From positions 1 to 62,467 of the forward strand of contig JAZUBU010000004.1 of assembly GCA_045638645.1 (NCBI GenBank): DNA of 62,467 bases, written 5' to 3'. The DNA is from JAGCJX01 sp045638645 (GTDB lineage Bacteria; Bacteroidota; Bacteroidia; Bacteroidales; UBA932). Under the pieces are notes generated by a model that worked only from the letters and a program-made list of their open reading frames with translations, searched no databases and was not told where the DNA came from. Position numbers and translations under genes: made by a program. Of this stretch, positions 50,380 to 58,910 are shown piece by piece; the stretch's first letter is position 1; every line of letters begins with the position of its first letter.

Positions 50380-52074
50380 ATGAAGAAATTTTTTAGCTTG
50401 ATGGCTTTGTTGTCGCTGGTATTCTTTACTGCCTGCGAACCTGAAGACAAGCCGACTCCTGATCCGAAAGATCCTCAACAACTTGAGCAACCCTTGATCG
50501 AGGTGACAGAGGTAACGGCTACCGGTTTTACCGTGGCTTGGAGTGCTGTTGAAAATGCAGCCAACTATACCCTCGTTCTGAACGATGCGTCTGAAGTAGT
50601 GTCTGAAACAACCAAGACTTACACTGAATTGGCAGCAGGTGTTTACACGGTAAAAGTAAAAGCCAATGCTCCGGAAGGTTCCGAATTGTATCTGGATTCT
50701 GAGTATGATACCCAAGAGGTAACGATCGAAGGGGAACCGCAGCCGTCAGAATTGACCTTTGAATTCGCTGTTGAAGATTTGACCAGTAGCTCTGCAACCG
50801 TATGGGCTTATCCTTCTGATAAAGAGGCTCCGTATTATTTTGATACAATGTCTTTGGAAGAGTTCGAAATGTTTGAACCCATCGAGTTGTGTGATTTTAT
50901 CACCGGACTTTTGATCGAATTGGGTGCAGAAGATGGTCTTTCTGTGGAAGAAACTTTGGAAATCCTGTGCTCTGTAGGTGATGACAAATGGACTCCCACT
51001 GCCATGGAACCCAATACCGACTATGTGGTTTATGCCTATGGTTTGAACTACGACGGTACCTACTCTTCCGAATTGCAATACGAAGTCTTCCGTACGCTTG
51101 AAGATGAGCCCATTGGCGGTGATAATAATTTTGTTGCAGATATGATTTGGGGTTCCTACTACGGAGAGATGTACACGCCCGGTTATGCTAACTACTGGTT
51201 CTTCCTTACCGACAACGGTTTTGATGAGGACGGATGGGAATATCCGAATTCAACCTACTACCGGATTGACTTGTATGGAGCTTTGGCTACAGACTTGGAC
51301 AACATTCAGGTGCCGGTGGGAACCTATACGTTTGATCCGTCAGATTCCTATGCACAAGGAACTTTCTCTGCCGGCTATTCTTGTTTCTGGGAAACCGATG
51401 GAGAGGGTAACCCCAAATTCGACAATCTTCCTTTTGAATCAGGCACCTTGGTGGTGACCGAAGAAGGTATGGTTCTGGATGTTGTGATTGCCGGTGAAAG
51501 TCACCACGTAACTTTTGAAGGAACTTACAATTTGGCGAACGAGTCTCCGGAAGAAATGTCCTCTTTGACAGGTGATCTTGTGGCAAACATGCAAGGTTGC
51601 TCGATTGCTGTGAAAGAATGGGGCGATTACTGGGGTAGCGGTTACTGCAACTGGTTCATTGAAATGATTCCGGCAAACAATCTGGGAGATTACTTCATGT
51701 TTGATTTGCTTTCTGCTTATCCGGATGCGGCTTCTGGTTTCCTGGGTTCTTATGTGGGATCATTCAACTTTGAGCAAAGTACTTTTGTAACCGGTTTCAA
51801 TGACGGTGGTCTGCCGGGCGGATCCTGGTATTTTGAACTGGGAGCAGAAGCGACCGTGGAACAAGCACCGCTGTCTGAGGGAACTTTGACCATTTCGGAA
51901 AACGAAGATGGTACCCATACGTTTGCATTGGATGCTTACGATGACAAAGGAAATGCAATTACCATGGATTATACCGGTTACATTGTACCTCCGACCGAAT
52001 TGTCTGCAGCTCCTGCCATGAGCAAAAGAGCGAAGATGTCGGAAAAGAACAGTTTCAAACCTACTCGCAGATAG
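50380..52074 (+). CDS. Modular lipoprotein 1 (two FN3-like domains plus duplicated YYG module)
   Basis: A 564-aa lipoprotein (MKKFFSLMALLSLVFFTAC). An FN3-like domain (about 35-115: VTATGFTVAWSAVENAANYT) and a second FN3-like part (about 118-240) lead to module A (about 250-385: WGSYYGEMYTPGYANYWFFL, PVGTYTFDPSD, HHVTFEGTY). Module B follows (about 405-545: WGDYWGSGYCNWFIEMIP, PGGSWYFEL, EDGTHTFALDAYD). It ends in a basic tail KNSFKPTRR. I do not know a named family for the modules. It starts 20 nt after namZ and closes that operon with a terminator. An ATG at 50374 gives two more residues. Confidence 0.85.
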   Translation: MKKFFSLMALLSLVFFTACEPEDKPTPDPKDPQQLEQPLIEVTEVTATGFTVAWSAVENAANYTLVLNDASEVVSETTKTYTELAAGVYTVKVKANAPEGSELYLDSEYDTQEVTIEGEPQPSELTFEFAVEDLTSSSATVWAYPSDKEAPYYFDTMSLEEFEMFEPIELCDFITGLLIELGAEDGLSVEETLEILCSVGDDKWTPTAMEPNTDYVVYAYGLNYDGTYSSELQYEVFRTLEDEPIGGDNNFVADMIWGSYYGEMYTPGYANYWFFLTDNGFDEDGWEYPNSTYYRIDLYGALATDLDNIQVPVGTYTFDPSDSYAQGTFSAGYSCFWETDGEGNPKFDNLPFESGTLVVTEEGMVLDVVIAGESHHVTFEGTYNLANESPEEMSSLTGDLVANMQGCSIAVKEWGDYWGSGYCNWFIEMIPANNLGDYFMFDLLSAYPDAASGFLGSYVGSFNFEQSTFVTGFNDGGLPGGSWYFELGAEATVEQAPLSEGTLTISENEDGTHTFALDAYDDKGNAITMDYTGYIVPPTELSAAPAMSKRAKMSEKNSFKPTRR

Positions 52075-52098
52075 TCTGGCGATTTTAGGCAATAGGAG

Positions 52099-52130
52099 AA
52101 AGGTCGGATTGGTAATCCGGCCTTTTTTTT
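52099..52130 (+). terminator. Intrinsic terminator after lipoprotein 1
   Basis: A 12-bp stem (52099-52110 with 52114-52125, one G.U) with a 3-nt loop and eight T. It separates the namZ operon from the following lipoprotein array. Confidence 0.92.
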
Positions 52131-52152
52131 CGTGTATTTTCAGAGAATCGTT

Positions 52153-52160
52153 TATATTTG
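52153..52160 (+). promoter_or_regulatory. -7 box of the lipoprotein array
   Basis: TATATTTG lies 12 nt before ATG 52173. The four genes to 57029 follow with gaps of 18, 16 and 8 nt and no internal terminator. Confidence 0.6.
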
Positions 52161-52172
52161 AAGTTTGTTTTG

Positions 52173-53432
52173 ATGAAAATGTTACGAAAAGTGAAGAAAC
52201 AACTCCTCAATAGGTGCTTTTGGGCCTGGATGGTAGTCTTTTGCCTGACGGCTTGTGCCATGTCGGATTATGAGAGTGGTCTGCCGGGCGGGGATTTGGT
52301 GTTGTTGACTTCGGACAAGATTTATTTTTCAGGAGAAGGCGGAACGGACGAAATCCTGTATTTGTGGAGAGGGGGAGATGGATCGGATTTGTCTGCGTAC
52401 AGTACAGCTTCCTGGATATCTGTTTTGGATACGGATACGTATGGGAAGGTTGTTTTTGCCGTAGATGAGAATCTTGTCATGCAGTCCCGTACGGGAGAAA
52501 TCTGCTTGAAAGCTGGCGATACCCTGGTTGCCACGGTCTCCATTTTTCAAGGAAAGATGGCTCCTTGGGTGGCTGACACGATCTGTGGCGGTTATTATGG
52601 TCTGGTCGATTCATTGGTCTACCGTTATCAATTGTATATGGAGAGCAGGGATTGCTCTTATCGTCTGGATGTCTATTCCAAGAAGGATCCTGAAAATGCT
52701 TCGCTGATGTTGCCCATTGGCACCTACCGACTGGATCTGGAAAGTACGCATGCAGCGGGCACGGTCGCCTATGCATCTTCCTGTTGTCAGAAAATGGACG
52801 TATCGGGTGTTCCGGTTGAACCGATTCCCTTTGTTGAATTGCAGATGGTCGTAAAGGAAGGAGAACTGGTGTTGGAGGCCTTGGATGAAGAAGGTTCATG
52901 GCACCATGTCCTCTATGAGGGCAGTTATACATTGGAAGATCGAACCGATGTGCCGGAGAACCCTGTTTGGTCTACATTGGAAGGGGACTATGAGGTAAAG
53001 GTCGAGGGTGTTGTCGTTGAACTTGAATATTATGGGGACTATTATGGTAACGGATTGGGAAACTGGTTCCTGAAGATTCGTCCAGAGACGGGGACCGGGG
53101 ATGCTGTTCAGGTGGATTTTTGGGTTCCGGACATTGCATTTGAGGCGGATTTGAGTGGTACTTATACGGCTTTGGACAGCATTGGCCCTATGATGTTTTT
53201 GCCGGGTATGTATGTCAACGACTTTCACCTGGGAAGCTGGTACCTTGAGTTGGAAGGTGGAAAGACTTCCGGTCGGCAGGCCCCGTTGGTAGCAGGCAGC
53301 GAGATGAGTATCGTCAGGGATGAGGAGAACGATACATACACCATTCGCATCCGGGCCATGGATGACGCTGAAGAAGCGCATGGCATCCGTATGGAGTGGA
53401 CAGGAACCTTGGAAAAAAAATTAATGATTTAA
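52173..53432 (+). CDS. Modular lipoprotein 2 (BACON-like plus modules A and B)
   Basis: A 419-aa lipoprotein whose signal has a long basic start (MKMLRKVKKQLLNRCFWAWM) before VVFCLTACAMSD. A divergent BACON-like domain (about 30-120: STASWISVLDTDTYGKVVF) precedes module A (GGYYGLVDSLVYRYQLYM, LPIGTYRLDLEST, WHHVLYEGSYT). Module B then follows (YYGDYYGNGLGNWFLKIRP, LGSWYLELEG, RQAPLVAG). Start 52173 or 52179; the frame opens at a TTG inside the promoter. It is the most divergent member of the array. Confidence 0.85.
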   Translation: MKMLRKVKKQLLNRCFWAWMVVFCLTACAMSDYESGLPGGDLVLLTSDKIYFSGEGGTDEILYLWRGGDGSDLSAYSTASWISVLDTDTYGKVVFAVDENLVMQSRTGEICLKAGDTLVATVSIFQGKMAPWVADTICGGYYGLVDSLVYRYQLYMESRDCSYRLDVYSKKDPENASLMLPIGTYRLDLESTHAAGTVAYASSCCQKMDVSGVPVEPIPFVELQMVVKEGELVLEALDEEGSWHHVLYEGSYTLEDRTDVPENPVWSTLEGDYEVKVEGVVVELEYYGDYYGNGLGNWFLKIRPETGTGDAVQVDFWVPDIAFEADLSGTYTALDSIGPMMFLPGMYVNDFHLGSWYLELEGGKTSGRQAPLVAGSEMSIVRDEENDTYTIRIRAMDDAEEAHGIRMEWTGTLEKKLMI

Positions 53433-53450
53433 TATAATTTATACAGTACA

Positions 53451-54254
53451 ATGAAGAAAATTTTGTTTATGTCCCTTATGGGCTGTTTGTTGTTCGCTGC
53501 TTGTGGCGAAAATTCAAAAACCAATCCGGAACCTGAACCCCAACCGGATCCGATTCTGACCTTGACTTCCGATAATGTTCTGGAAATTGCGGCAGCAGGT
53601 TGCGATACCCTGGTAACCTATACGTTGGAAAATCCGACTGAGGCGGGTGTGTTGTCTGCAACGGCCAACGCTCCTTGGGTAACCGATATCGTCGCTGCTG
53701 ACGGTGTGGTTTCATTCACCGTACTGACGAATGTGGTGGAGGAACCCCGTTCTGCTGTGATGACGGTTTCTTACGAAACACAGTCATTCTTGGTCCATAT
53801 CAATCAAGAAGCTGCGGAACCGGTCTTGACGGCTGATGTGGAACGTCAGGCTCCGAACCTCTGCGGTTTCTACTACGGAACCACCTATTCAACCTTTGCG
53901 AACTACTACGTGGTGTTTACTGACGGTACCTATGGAACCGGCGGAGTAGCCAGTGCTGATTCGTATTTCTATGCCTTGGATTTGTATCATGAAACAGCGG
54001 CTGGCAGCAACCCGCAAGTACCTTACGGCACCTACCACTTTGATCCCAAAGATACCTGTGATCCGAATACCTTCTGCAATTATTATTCCCTCTATTTTAC
54101 GACGGATGCTTCCGGCAATCGTCCCGAACAGTTGCAATTCCAAGAAGCAACTTTGGAAGTATCAGAAAATGGTATGGATTTGTGGGCAACTATGGAAGAC
54201 GGATCGGTTCACCATGTGACCTTCAAGGGTGACTATACTTTAACGATCGAATAA
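53451..54254 (+). CDS. Modular lipoprotein 3 (BACON plus module A only)
   Basis: A 267-aa lipoprotein (MKKILFMSLMGCLLFAAC). A Pro/Glu-rich linker leads to a BACON domain (about 35-125: LEIAAAGCDTLVTYTLENP ... APWVTDIVAADGVVSF). One module A follows (GFYYGTTYSTFANYYVVF, VPYGTYHFDPKDTCDPN, VHHVTFKGDYTL). The protein stops exactly where module B begins in its neighbours, so it is a natural one-module version rather than a truncation by frameshift. Confidence 0.85.
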   Translation: MKKILFMSLMGCLLFAACGENSKTNPEPEPQPDPILTLTSDNVLEIAAAGCDTLVTYTLENPTEAGVLSATANAPWVTDIVAADGVVSFTVLTNVVEEPRSAVMTVSYETQSFLVHINQEAAEPVLTADVERQAPNLCGFYYGTTYSTFANYYVVFTDGTYGTGGVASADSYFYALDLYHETAAGSNPQVPYGTYHFDPKDTCDPNTFCNYYSLYFTTDASGNRPEQLQFQEATLEVSENGMDLWATMEDGSVHHVTFKGDYTLTIE

Positions 54255-54270
54255 TTGATACTATATCCCA

Positions 54271-55641
54271 ATGAAAAAGTTATTGAAATTTGCATGCCTG
54301 TTCTCGCTGGTTGCGGTGGCATGCGAACCTGACCAAAAAGAAGAACCTACGCCGGAGCCTCCGGTGGTAGAACCTGCGGTGTTGAACCTGACCTCCAGTG
54401 CAGCCATGCCTTTTGCCGCAGAAGGAGGAGAGGGTGTAATCACCTATGAAATTGAAAATCCTACACAAACCGGTGTGGTAGATGCATCGGCTGATGTGGC
54501 ATGGATTGATAATTTCGGTCTGCAAGTGTATGGCGCCATCAGTTTCTCGGTTGCCCTCAACGAGGTGGAAGAGGAACGGACAGGAACCATTACTGTGACG
54601 TATGAAGACCAATCGTTTACGGTAACCGTGGTCCAACAAGCCGGCCAACGAGGCTTGGGCAGTGATTATTTCCGCGAAGCAGGATATGCGGTGGGCTACT
54701 ATTATGGCGTTCGTTATTCCGATGAGCCGAATTATTATTTTTACTTGTCTGACAAGGCATTCACGGAAGATGGTGACTTCGTTCCCAATGCCTGGTATTA
54801 TCAAATTGATGCCTATGCAGCGGCTCCGGCCAGTGGTGAAGGCATTCTTTTGCCGGATGGAGAATACCACTTTGATGCGAAAAACACCTATGCACAATAC
54901 ACCTTCTCTGCCAAGTACAGTTCCTACTTTGAACTGGATGAAAATCAGACGCTGTTGAAAAAGTGTGAATATCAGGACGGTACTATGGTAGTAGAGGATG
55001 GTAAGATTACCTTGTCTTTGACGGACAGCGAAGGTAAGACCCACCACGTGACCTACCAAGCGGATCCTATTGAATTCCAGGATGATTCGAACGGAAGCAC
55101 GACCCCTGATGTACCGGATCCCAATGAGGGTAGCGGAGATACCAATTTGACAGGCGATTACGTAGTCAATACGGAAGATTGGGAAGTGAACGCATATTAT
55201 TATGGAGATTATTATGGTAACGGTCATTCGAACTGGGTATTTAACATGCGGGCACCGGACCGTACCGGTGATGCCATCCAATTGGACATTGTGGCCGAAG
55301 GCATCGGTTTTGAGTTGGGCATAGAGGGTACTTACGAATGCGCTATGGACTTTTCCGCAGACACCTTCTACCCGGGTATTTATGGAGAAGGCTATTATAC
55401 CGGATCGTGGTATTTGCAATTGTACAATGGCTATGTAGCAGGTCGTCAAGCTCCTTTGCATGGTGGTACAATTGAAATCACCAAGAATGAGGACGGAACC
55501 CATACGTTTGACATCAAGGCCTACGACAATGCCGCAGAACCGAACCTCGTTTCTTTGGATTGGACGGGTACCGTAAATCTCTACAACCAGACAACCTCTT
55601 CTCCTCGAAAAGAGGCCCTCAAAGTATCCACTCAAAAATAG
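54271..55641 (+). CDS. Modular lipoprotein 4 (BACON plus modules A and B)
   Basis: A 456-aa lipoprotein (LLKFACLFSLVAVACEP). A BACON domain (about 35-125, ENPTQTGVVDASADVAWID) is followed by module A (GYYYGVRYSDEPNYYFYL, LPDGEYHFDAKNTYAQYTFS) and an acidic Ser/Gly/Asp-rich linker (about 275-290). Module B comes last (YYGDYYGNGHSNWVFNM, GSWYLQLYNGYVAGRQAPL, NEDGTHTFDIKAYD). It is closest to lipoprotein 5. Probable location is the outer-membrane surface. There is no catalytic signature. Confidence 0.85.
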   Translation: MKKLLKFACLFSLVAVACEPDQKEEPTPEPPVVEPAVLNLTSSAAMPFAAEGGEGVITYEIENPTQTGVVDASADVAWIDNFGLQVYGAISFSVALNEVEEERTGTITVTYEDQSFTVTVVQQAGQRGLGSDYFREAGYAVGYYYGVRYSDEPNYYFYLSDKAFTEDGDFVPNAWYYQIDAYAAAPASGEGILLPDGEYHFDAKNTYAQYTFSAKYSSYFELDENQTLLKKCEYQDGTMVVEDGKITLSLTDSEGKTHHVTYQADPIEFQDDSNGSTTPDVPDPNEGSGDTNLTGDYVVNTEDWEVNAYYYGDYYGNGHSNWVFNMRAPDRTGDAIQLDIVAEGIGFELGIEGTYECAMDFSADTFYPGIYGEGYYTGSWYLQLYNGYVAGRQAPLHGGTIEITKNEDGTHTFDIKAYDNAAEPNLVSLDWTGTVNLYNQTTSSPRKEALKVSTQK

Positions 55642-55649
55642 TCTGATTT

Positions 55650-57029
55650 ATGAAAAAGTTTTGGGCAATGTTTATGGTGGCGTGTGTGGCTTTGAGCAGC
55701 TGCCAGTCCAATGAAGAACAAGAACCGGAAGTTCCTCAATCGGTCTTTACCCTAACCTCATCTGCCTCTCTGAATTTTGAGGCGGAAGGTGGAGAAGCTG
55801 TGGTGACCTATAGCATAGAGAACCCGACCCCTACCGGAATCGTGACGGCAACGGTGGAGGACGCTGCGACCTGGGTTACGGAGATCCGTACGCAGACCTA
55901 TGGTGAGGTTGTCGTGGTCGTGGCTCAAAATGAAGTGGAAGAGTCGAGAACAGCAACCCTGACCATGACCTACGAGGATCAGTCTGCAACGGTAGAACTG
56001 GTTCAAGCCGCGGGCAATCCTGAAATTGGAACGGATTATGTCCGGGAAGCAACGGTTGTGACCGGTTTGTATTATGGCCGCTTGTTCTCCGATGATCCGA
56101 ACTATTTCTTCCACCTGTCCAACGTAGGGTTTAATGAGGCAGGAGAAGCTCTTCCGGGAGGATGGTTCTATACCATTGACTGTTATTCGGTTGTTGAGCC
56201 GAGCGGTGATCCGATTCGTCTTCCTGAGGGAACGTATGAGGTGGATGTTCAGGCAAGCTGTGCACCGAATACCATCAATCCCGATTATTCTATGTATTTT
56301 GAGACGGGGGCGAACGGAGAGACTGTCAAAGAATTGCTGATTATGGATGGATCGTTGGTTGTAACCGAATCCATGATAGAGTTGCGCATAACCGATGAAT
56401 TGGGTCAGACCCACTACGTATATTGTGAGAACGGGGACTACGCATTCATGGATGCGTCCGGTTCGGATAACCCGGATAATCCGGAAATTGACCCCGATTT
56501 TGGTAACTCCAACTTGCCGGAGGATCTGGAATTGGATACCCGTTACTGGATGAGCTCCGGTTATTATTACGGGGACTATTATGGAATTGGTTACGGTAAC
56601 TGGTTGATCAGTTTCTTCCCGGAAACCGGCAACGGGGACCGCATTACCCTGGACTTCATCGGCGGTGGCTTGGATCCCAACTTTGATTTGTCAGGAACCT
56701 ATGCATGTTCCAGCGATGTTGAAAGCATGGTTTTCGCTCCGGGCTTCTATTATGACGGATACATCGCTGCCAGCTGGTATACCCAAGTTAAGGACGGATA
56801 TGTGGATTTGGAAGGTCTTCGGGCTCCGCTGGTGGATGGAATGTTCCAACTGACCAAGAACGATGACGGAACCTATACTTTGGTGATGGAAGTGTACGAT
56901 AATGCGGAAACACCTCATAAGATCTCGGGATCCTGGACAGGAATCCTGGACTTCAAAGATGTCTCTTCGGCTCCTGCCCGTGAATCCATGAGCAAACCGC
57001 TGTTTAGCAAGAAGGTTCGGACAATTTAA
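55650..57029 (+). CDS. Modular lipoprotein 5 (BACON plus modules A and B)
   Basis: A 459-aa lipoprotein (MFMVACVALSSCQS). BACON (about 30-120: ENPTPTGIVTATVEDAATWV), module A (GLYYGRLFSDDPNYFFHL, LPEGTYEVDVQASCAPNT, THYVYCENGDY), an acidic linker, and module B (YYGDYYGIGYGNWLISFFP, ASWYTQVKDG, NDDGTYTLVMEVYDN). The C-terminus is basic (KPLFSKKVRTI), as in lipoprotein 1. The last gene of the array; its end overlaps the convergent AlaX gene by 26 bp. Confidence 0.85.
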   Translation: MKKFWAMFMVACVALSSCQSNEEQEPEVPQSVFTLTSSASLNFEAEGGEAVVTYSIENPTPTGIVTATVEDAATWVTEIRTQTYGEVVVVVAQNEVEESRTATLTMTYEDQSATVELVQAAGNPEIGTDYVREATVVTGLYYGRLFSDDPNYFFHLSNVGFNEAGEALPGGWFYTIDCYSVVEPSGDPIRLPEGTYEVDVQASCAPNTINPDYSMYFETGANGETVKELLIMDGSLVVTESMIELRITDELGQTHYVYCENGDYAFMDASGSDNPDNPEIDPDFGNSNLPEDLELDTRYWMSSGYYYGDYYGIGYGNWLISFFPETGNGDRITLDFIGGGLDPNFDLSGTYACSSDVESMVFAPGFYYDGYIAASWYTQVKDGYVDLEGLRAPLVDGMFQLTKNDDGTYTLVMEVYDNAETPHKISGSWTGILDFKDVSSAPARESMSKPLFSKKVRTI

Positions 57030-57465
57030 ACCGGACACGCCAGATTCCGTTTTCAAAGCTGTGGCTGATGATGCGGAATTGGCCAATTTCTTTTGAATTT
57101 TCTACGTGTGCGCCGATACAGGCGCACGCGTCGTATTCGCCCACCCGAACAATGCGCAAGGTGTCGGAAACGTCTTCCGGCAGTTTGCTTAAATCAACAA
57201 GGCTTGCCGCCTCTTCCTTGCTTACAAAAGAAATGGTAACGGGAAGAGCTGCGGCAATGATTTTGTTGACCTGAGCCTCGATGGCGGCTACCTGTTCGTC
57301 GGTGGGGCAAGCCTCCAACAAGTAGTCACACTTACTTTTCTTACGTTCAATGTGTGTGTTCTTGGACCGGGGACATCCGAACATCCGCACCATGGTTTGG
57401 TTGAGGATGTGTTCCGCCGTATGCATTGGCGGGTATTCCTGTTTGTTATGAGTATTAAGTTCCAT
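57004..57465 (-). CDS. AlaX-like tRNA-editing domain protein
   Basis: A 153-aa stand-alone editing domain related to the second additional domain of AlaRS/ThrRS. The zinc ligands are in MHTAEHILNQT and CACIGAHVENS (two His, then Cys and His). Such proteins deacylate mischarged tRNA-Ala carrying Ser or Gly. It lacks the N-terminal beta-barrel of longer AlaX forms. The -7 box is 4 nt before its ATG. Confidence 0.87.
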   Translation of the reverse strand: MELNTHNKQEYPPMHTAEHILNQTMVRMFGCPRSKNTHIERKKSKCDYLLEACPTDEQVAAIEAQVNKIIAAALPVTISFVSKEEAASLVDLSKLPEDVSDTLRIVRVGEYDACACIGAHVENSKEIGQFRIISHSFENGIWRVRFKLSEPSC

Positions 57466-57469
57466 AAGG

Positions 57470-57477
57470 CAAAGGTA
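57470..57477 (-). promoter_or_regulatory. AlaX -7 box, 4 nt from the start codon
   Basis: TACCTTTG on the minus strand. Exactly 8 bp separate it from the divergent box at 57486, the same geometry as at miaB. Confidence 0.6.
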
Positions 57478-57485
57478 ATAATTGT

Positions 57486-57493
57486 TAACTTTG
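57486..57493 (+). promoter_or_regulatory. -7 box of the DUF5009 gene
   Basis: TAACTTTG lies 19 nt before ATG 57513. Confidence 0.55.
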
Positions 57494-57512
57494 CTTTGTA
57501 AATATTTCTTCT

Positions 57513-58910
57513 ATGCAAAGCCAAGAGCAAACACGTGTGCAGTCACTGGATATTCTGCGGGCCTTGACCATGGTCCTGATGGTTTTTGTCAACGATATAC
57601 CGGGTCTGGGGGATACCATCCCACATTGGCTGCATCATGCAGCCTATGACGAAGACATGTTGGGATTGTCCGATATTGTTTTCCCCGGCTTCCTGTTCTG
57701 TGTAGGTTTGTCCATTCCTTTTGCTTTGCGTCATCGCATGGACCGGGGAGAGGATCGTCTGGCTTGTTTTTATCACGTGCTGGAACGATCGCTGGCCCTG
57801 TTGGTCATGGGCCTGTTTGCCTCCAATGGTTTTGGAATGACTGCCACGTTGTTGGGACTGCCTTCACACTTCCTGAAAATCCTGTCCATTGTGGCCTTTT
57901 TCCTGATTTGGAACAAGTATCCGAAGGCCGAAGGAAACAGGAAGAACCTATACGAGGGGTTAAAAGTCTTGGGCTGGGTGCTGTTGGGTTTGCTGGCTTG
58001 GGTGTTTGTCCGAAAACCTGGGGCCGATGATCTTGTGGTGCAAAGCCGATGGCTGAGCTTCTCCATGCCGGCTGGTGGCCGTTATGTGTTTCAGTTTGTC
58101 GTCATCTTCTTTTCAGTGGCATTCCTGTTCTTGTTCCGTTCCTGGAAAAGATCTCAGAATCGCAGTGAGGGCTGGATCCGGGCTGGTATGGTGGTCCTTT
58201 TGTACTTGTTCTTGTTCAAAGGACCGGATGCGGAAGGATGCGTCGGTTTGCGACCGGGCTGGTGGCAGATTTTGGGACTGATTGGTTGGACGTACGGCTA
58301 TACCGCATCCTTGTTCTTGTTGACCCGTTTCCGGGTGCTGCCGAATGTTTTGTTGGCCTTGGGAAGTTTGGGTTTGACGATGTTGTCGTCGGAAGGTTAT
58401 TTGGGAGGCTTGCAGCACTATATTCCGGGGAACGGGGCTTTTCATGCGATGACGTTCGCCGGTGTGGTGGCGGGATTGTGGCTACAACGCTTGGGCAAGG
58501 CGTCTGATTTTATTCGCTTGTCCGGACGTCTCGGACTTGCGGCCTTGCTTTGTGCAGCGGGTGGCTGGTTCATGCACCGTTTCTGGATCATCTCCAAGTT
58601 GCAGGAGACGGCTCCCTGGGTCTTGTATTGTCTAGCCATCTCTTTCACGGCATTGCTGCTACTGCATTACCTGGCAGATATCCGAGGGAAGGCGCACTGG
58701 TTCACTCCCTTCCGGCCGGCCGGTACGGCTACGTTGACATGTTACATGATGCCCACGGTGGCCTATGCTTTATTGGCCTGGCTGGGTATAAATTATCCCG
58801 CCTGGGCTTGTGAAGGCCTTGGCGGGATTGTGCGGTCACTTGTGTTTGCTGCCCTGATGGTCGCTTGTACCGCAGTGCTGAGCAAACTCAAGATTCAATT
58901 AAAGATTTGA
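57513..58910 (+). CDS. DUF5009 membrane acyltransferase (HGSNAT-like)
   Basis: A 465-aa integral membrane protein with about 11 hydrophobic segments. The start RVQSLDILRALTMVLMVFVND with a downstream FPGFLFCVGLSIPFALRHR matches the DUF5009/heparan-glucosaminide N-acetyltransferase group. These carry acetyl groups across the membrane onto amino sugars. Near a wall-sugar salvage operon, acetylation of glucosamine-type sugars is plausible but not shown. Its end overlaps convergent pepT by 12 bp. Confidence 0.82.
   Translation: MQSQEQTRVQSLDILRALTMVLMVFVNDIPGLGDTIPHWLHHAAYDEDMLGLSDIVFPGFLFCVGLSIPFALRHRMDRGEDRLACFYHVLERSLALLVMGLFASNGFGMTATLLGLPSHFLKILSIVAFFLIWNKYPKAEGNRKNLYEGLKVLGWVLLGLLAWVFVRKPGADDLVVQSRWLSFSMPAGGRYVFQFVVIFFSVAFLFLFRSWKRSQNRSEGWIRAGMVVLLYLFLFKGPDAEGCVGLRPGWWQILGLIGWTYGYTASLFLLTRFRVLPNVLLALGSLGLTMLSSEGYLGGLQHYIPGNGAFHAMTFAGVVAGLWLQRLGKASDFIRLSGRLGLAALLCAAGGWFMHRFWIISKLQETAPWVLYCLAISFTALLLLHYLADIRGKAHWFTPFRPAGTATLTCYMMPTVAYALLAWLGINYPAWACEGLGGIVRSLVFAALMVACTAVLSKLKIQLKI

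Noticed and set aside
54280..55635. A 451-codon open frame opposite lipoprotein 4 (and similar ones opposite the deiminase and glycosyltransferase genes)
   Set aside because: These follow from codon bias on the coding strand; no promoter, start context or recognisable motif supports them.
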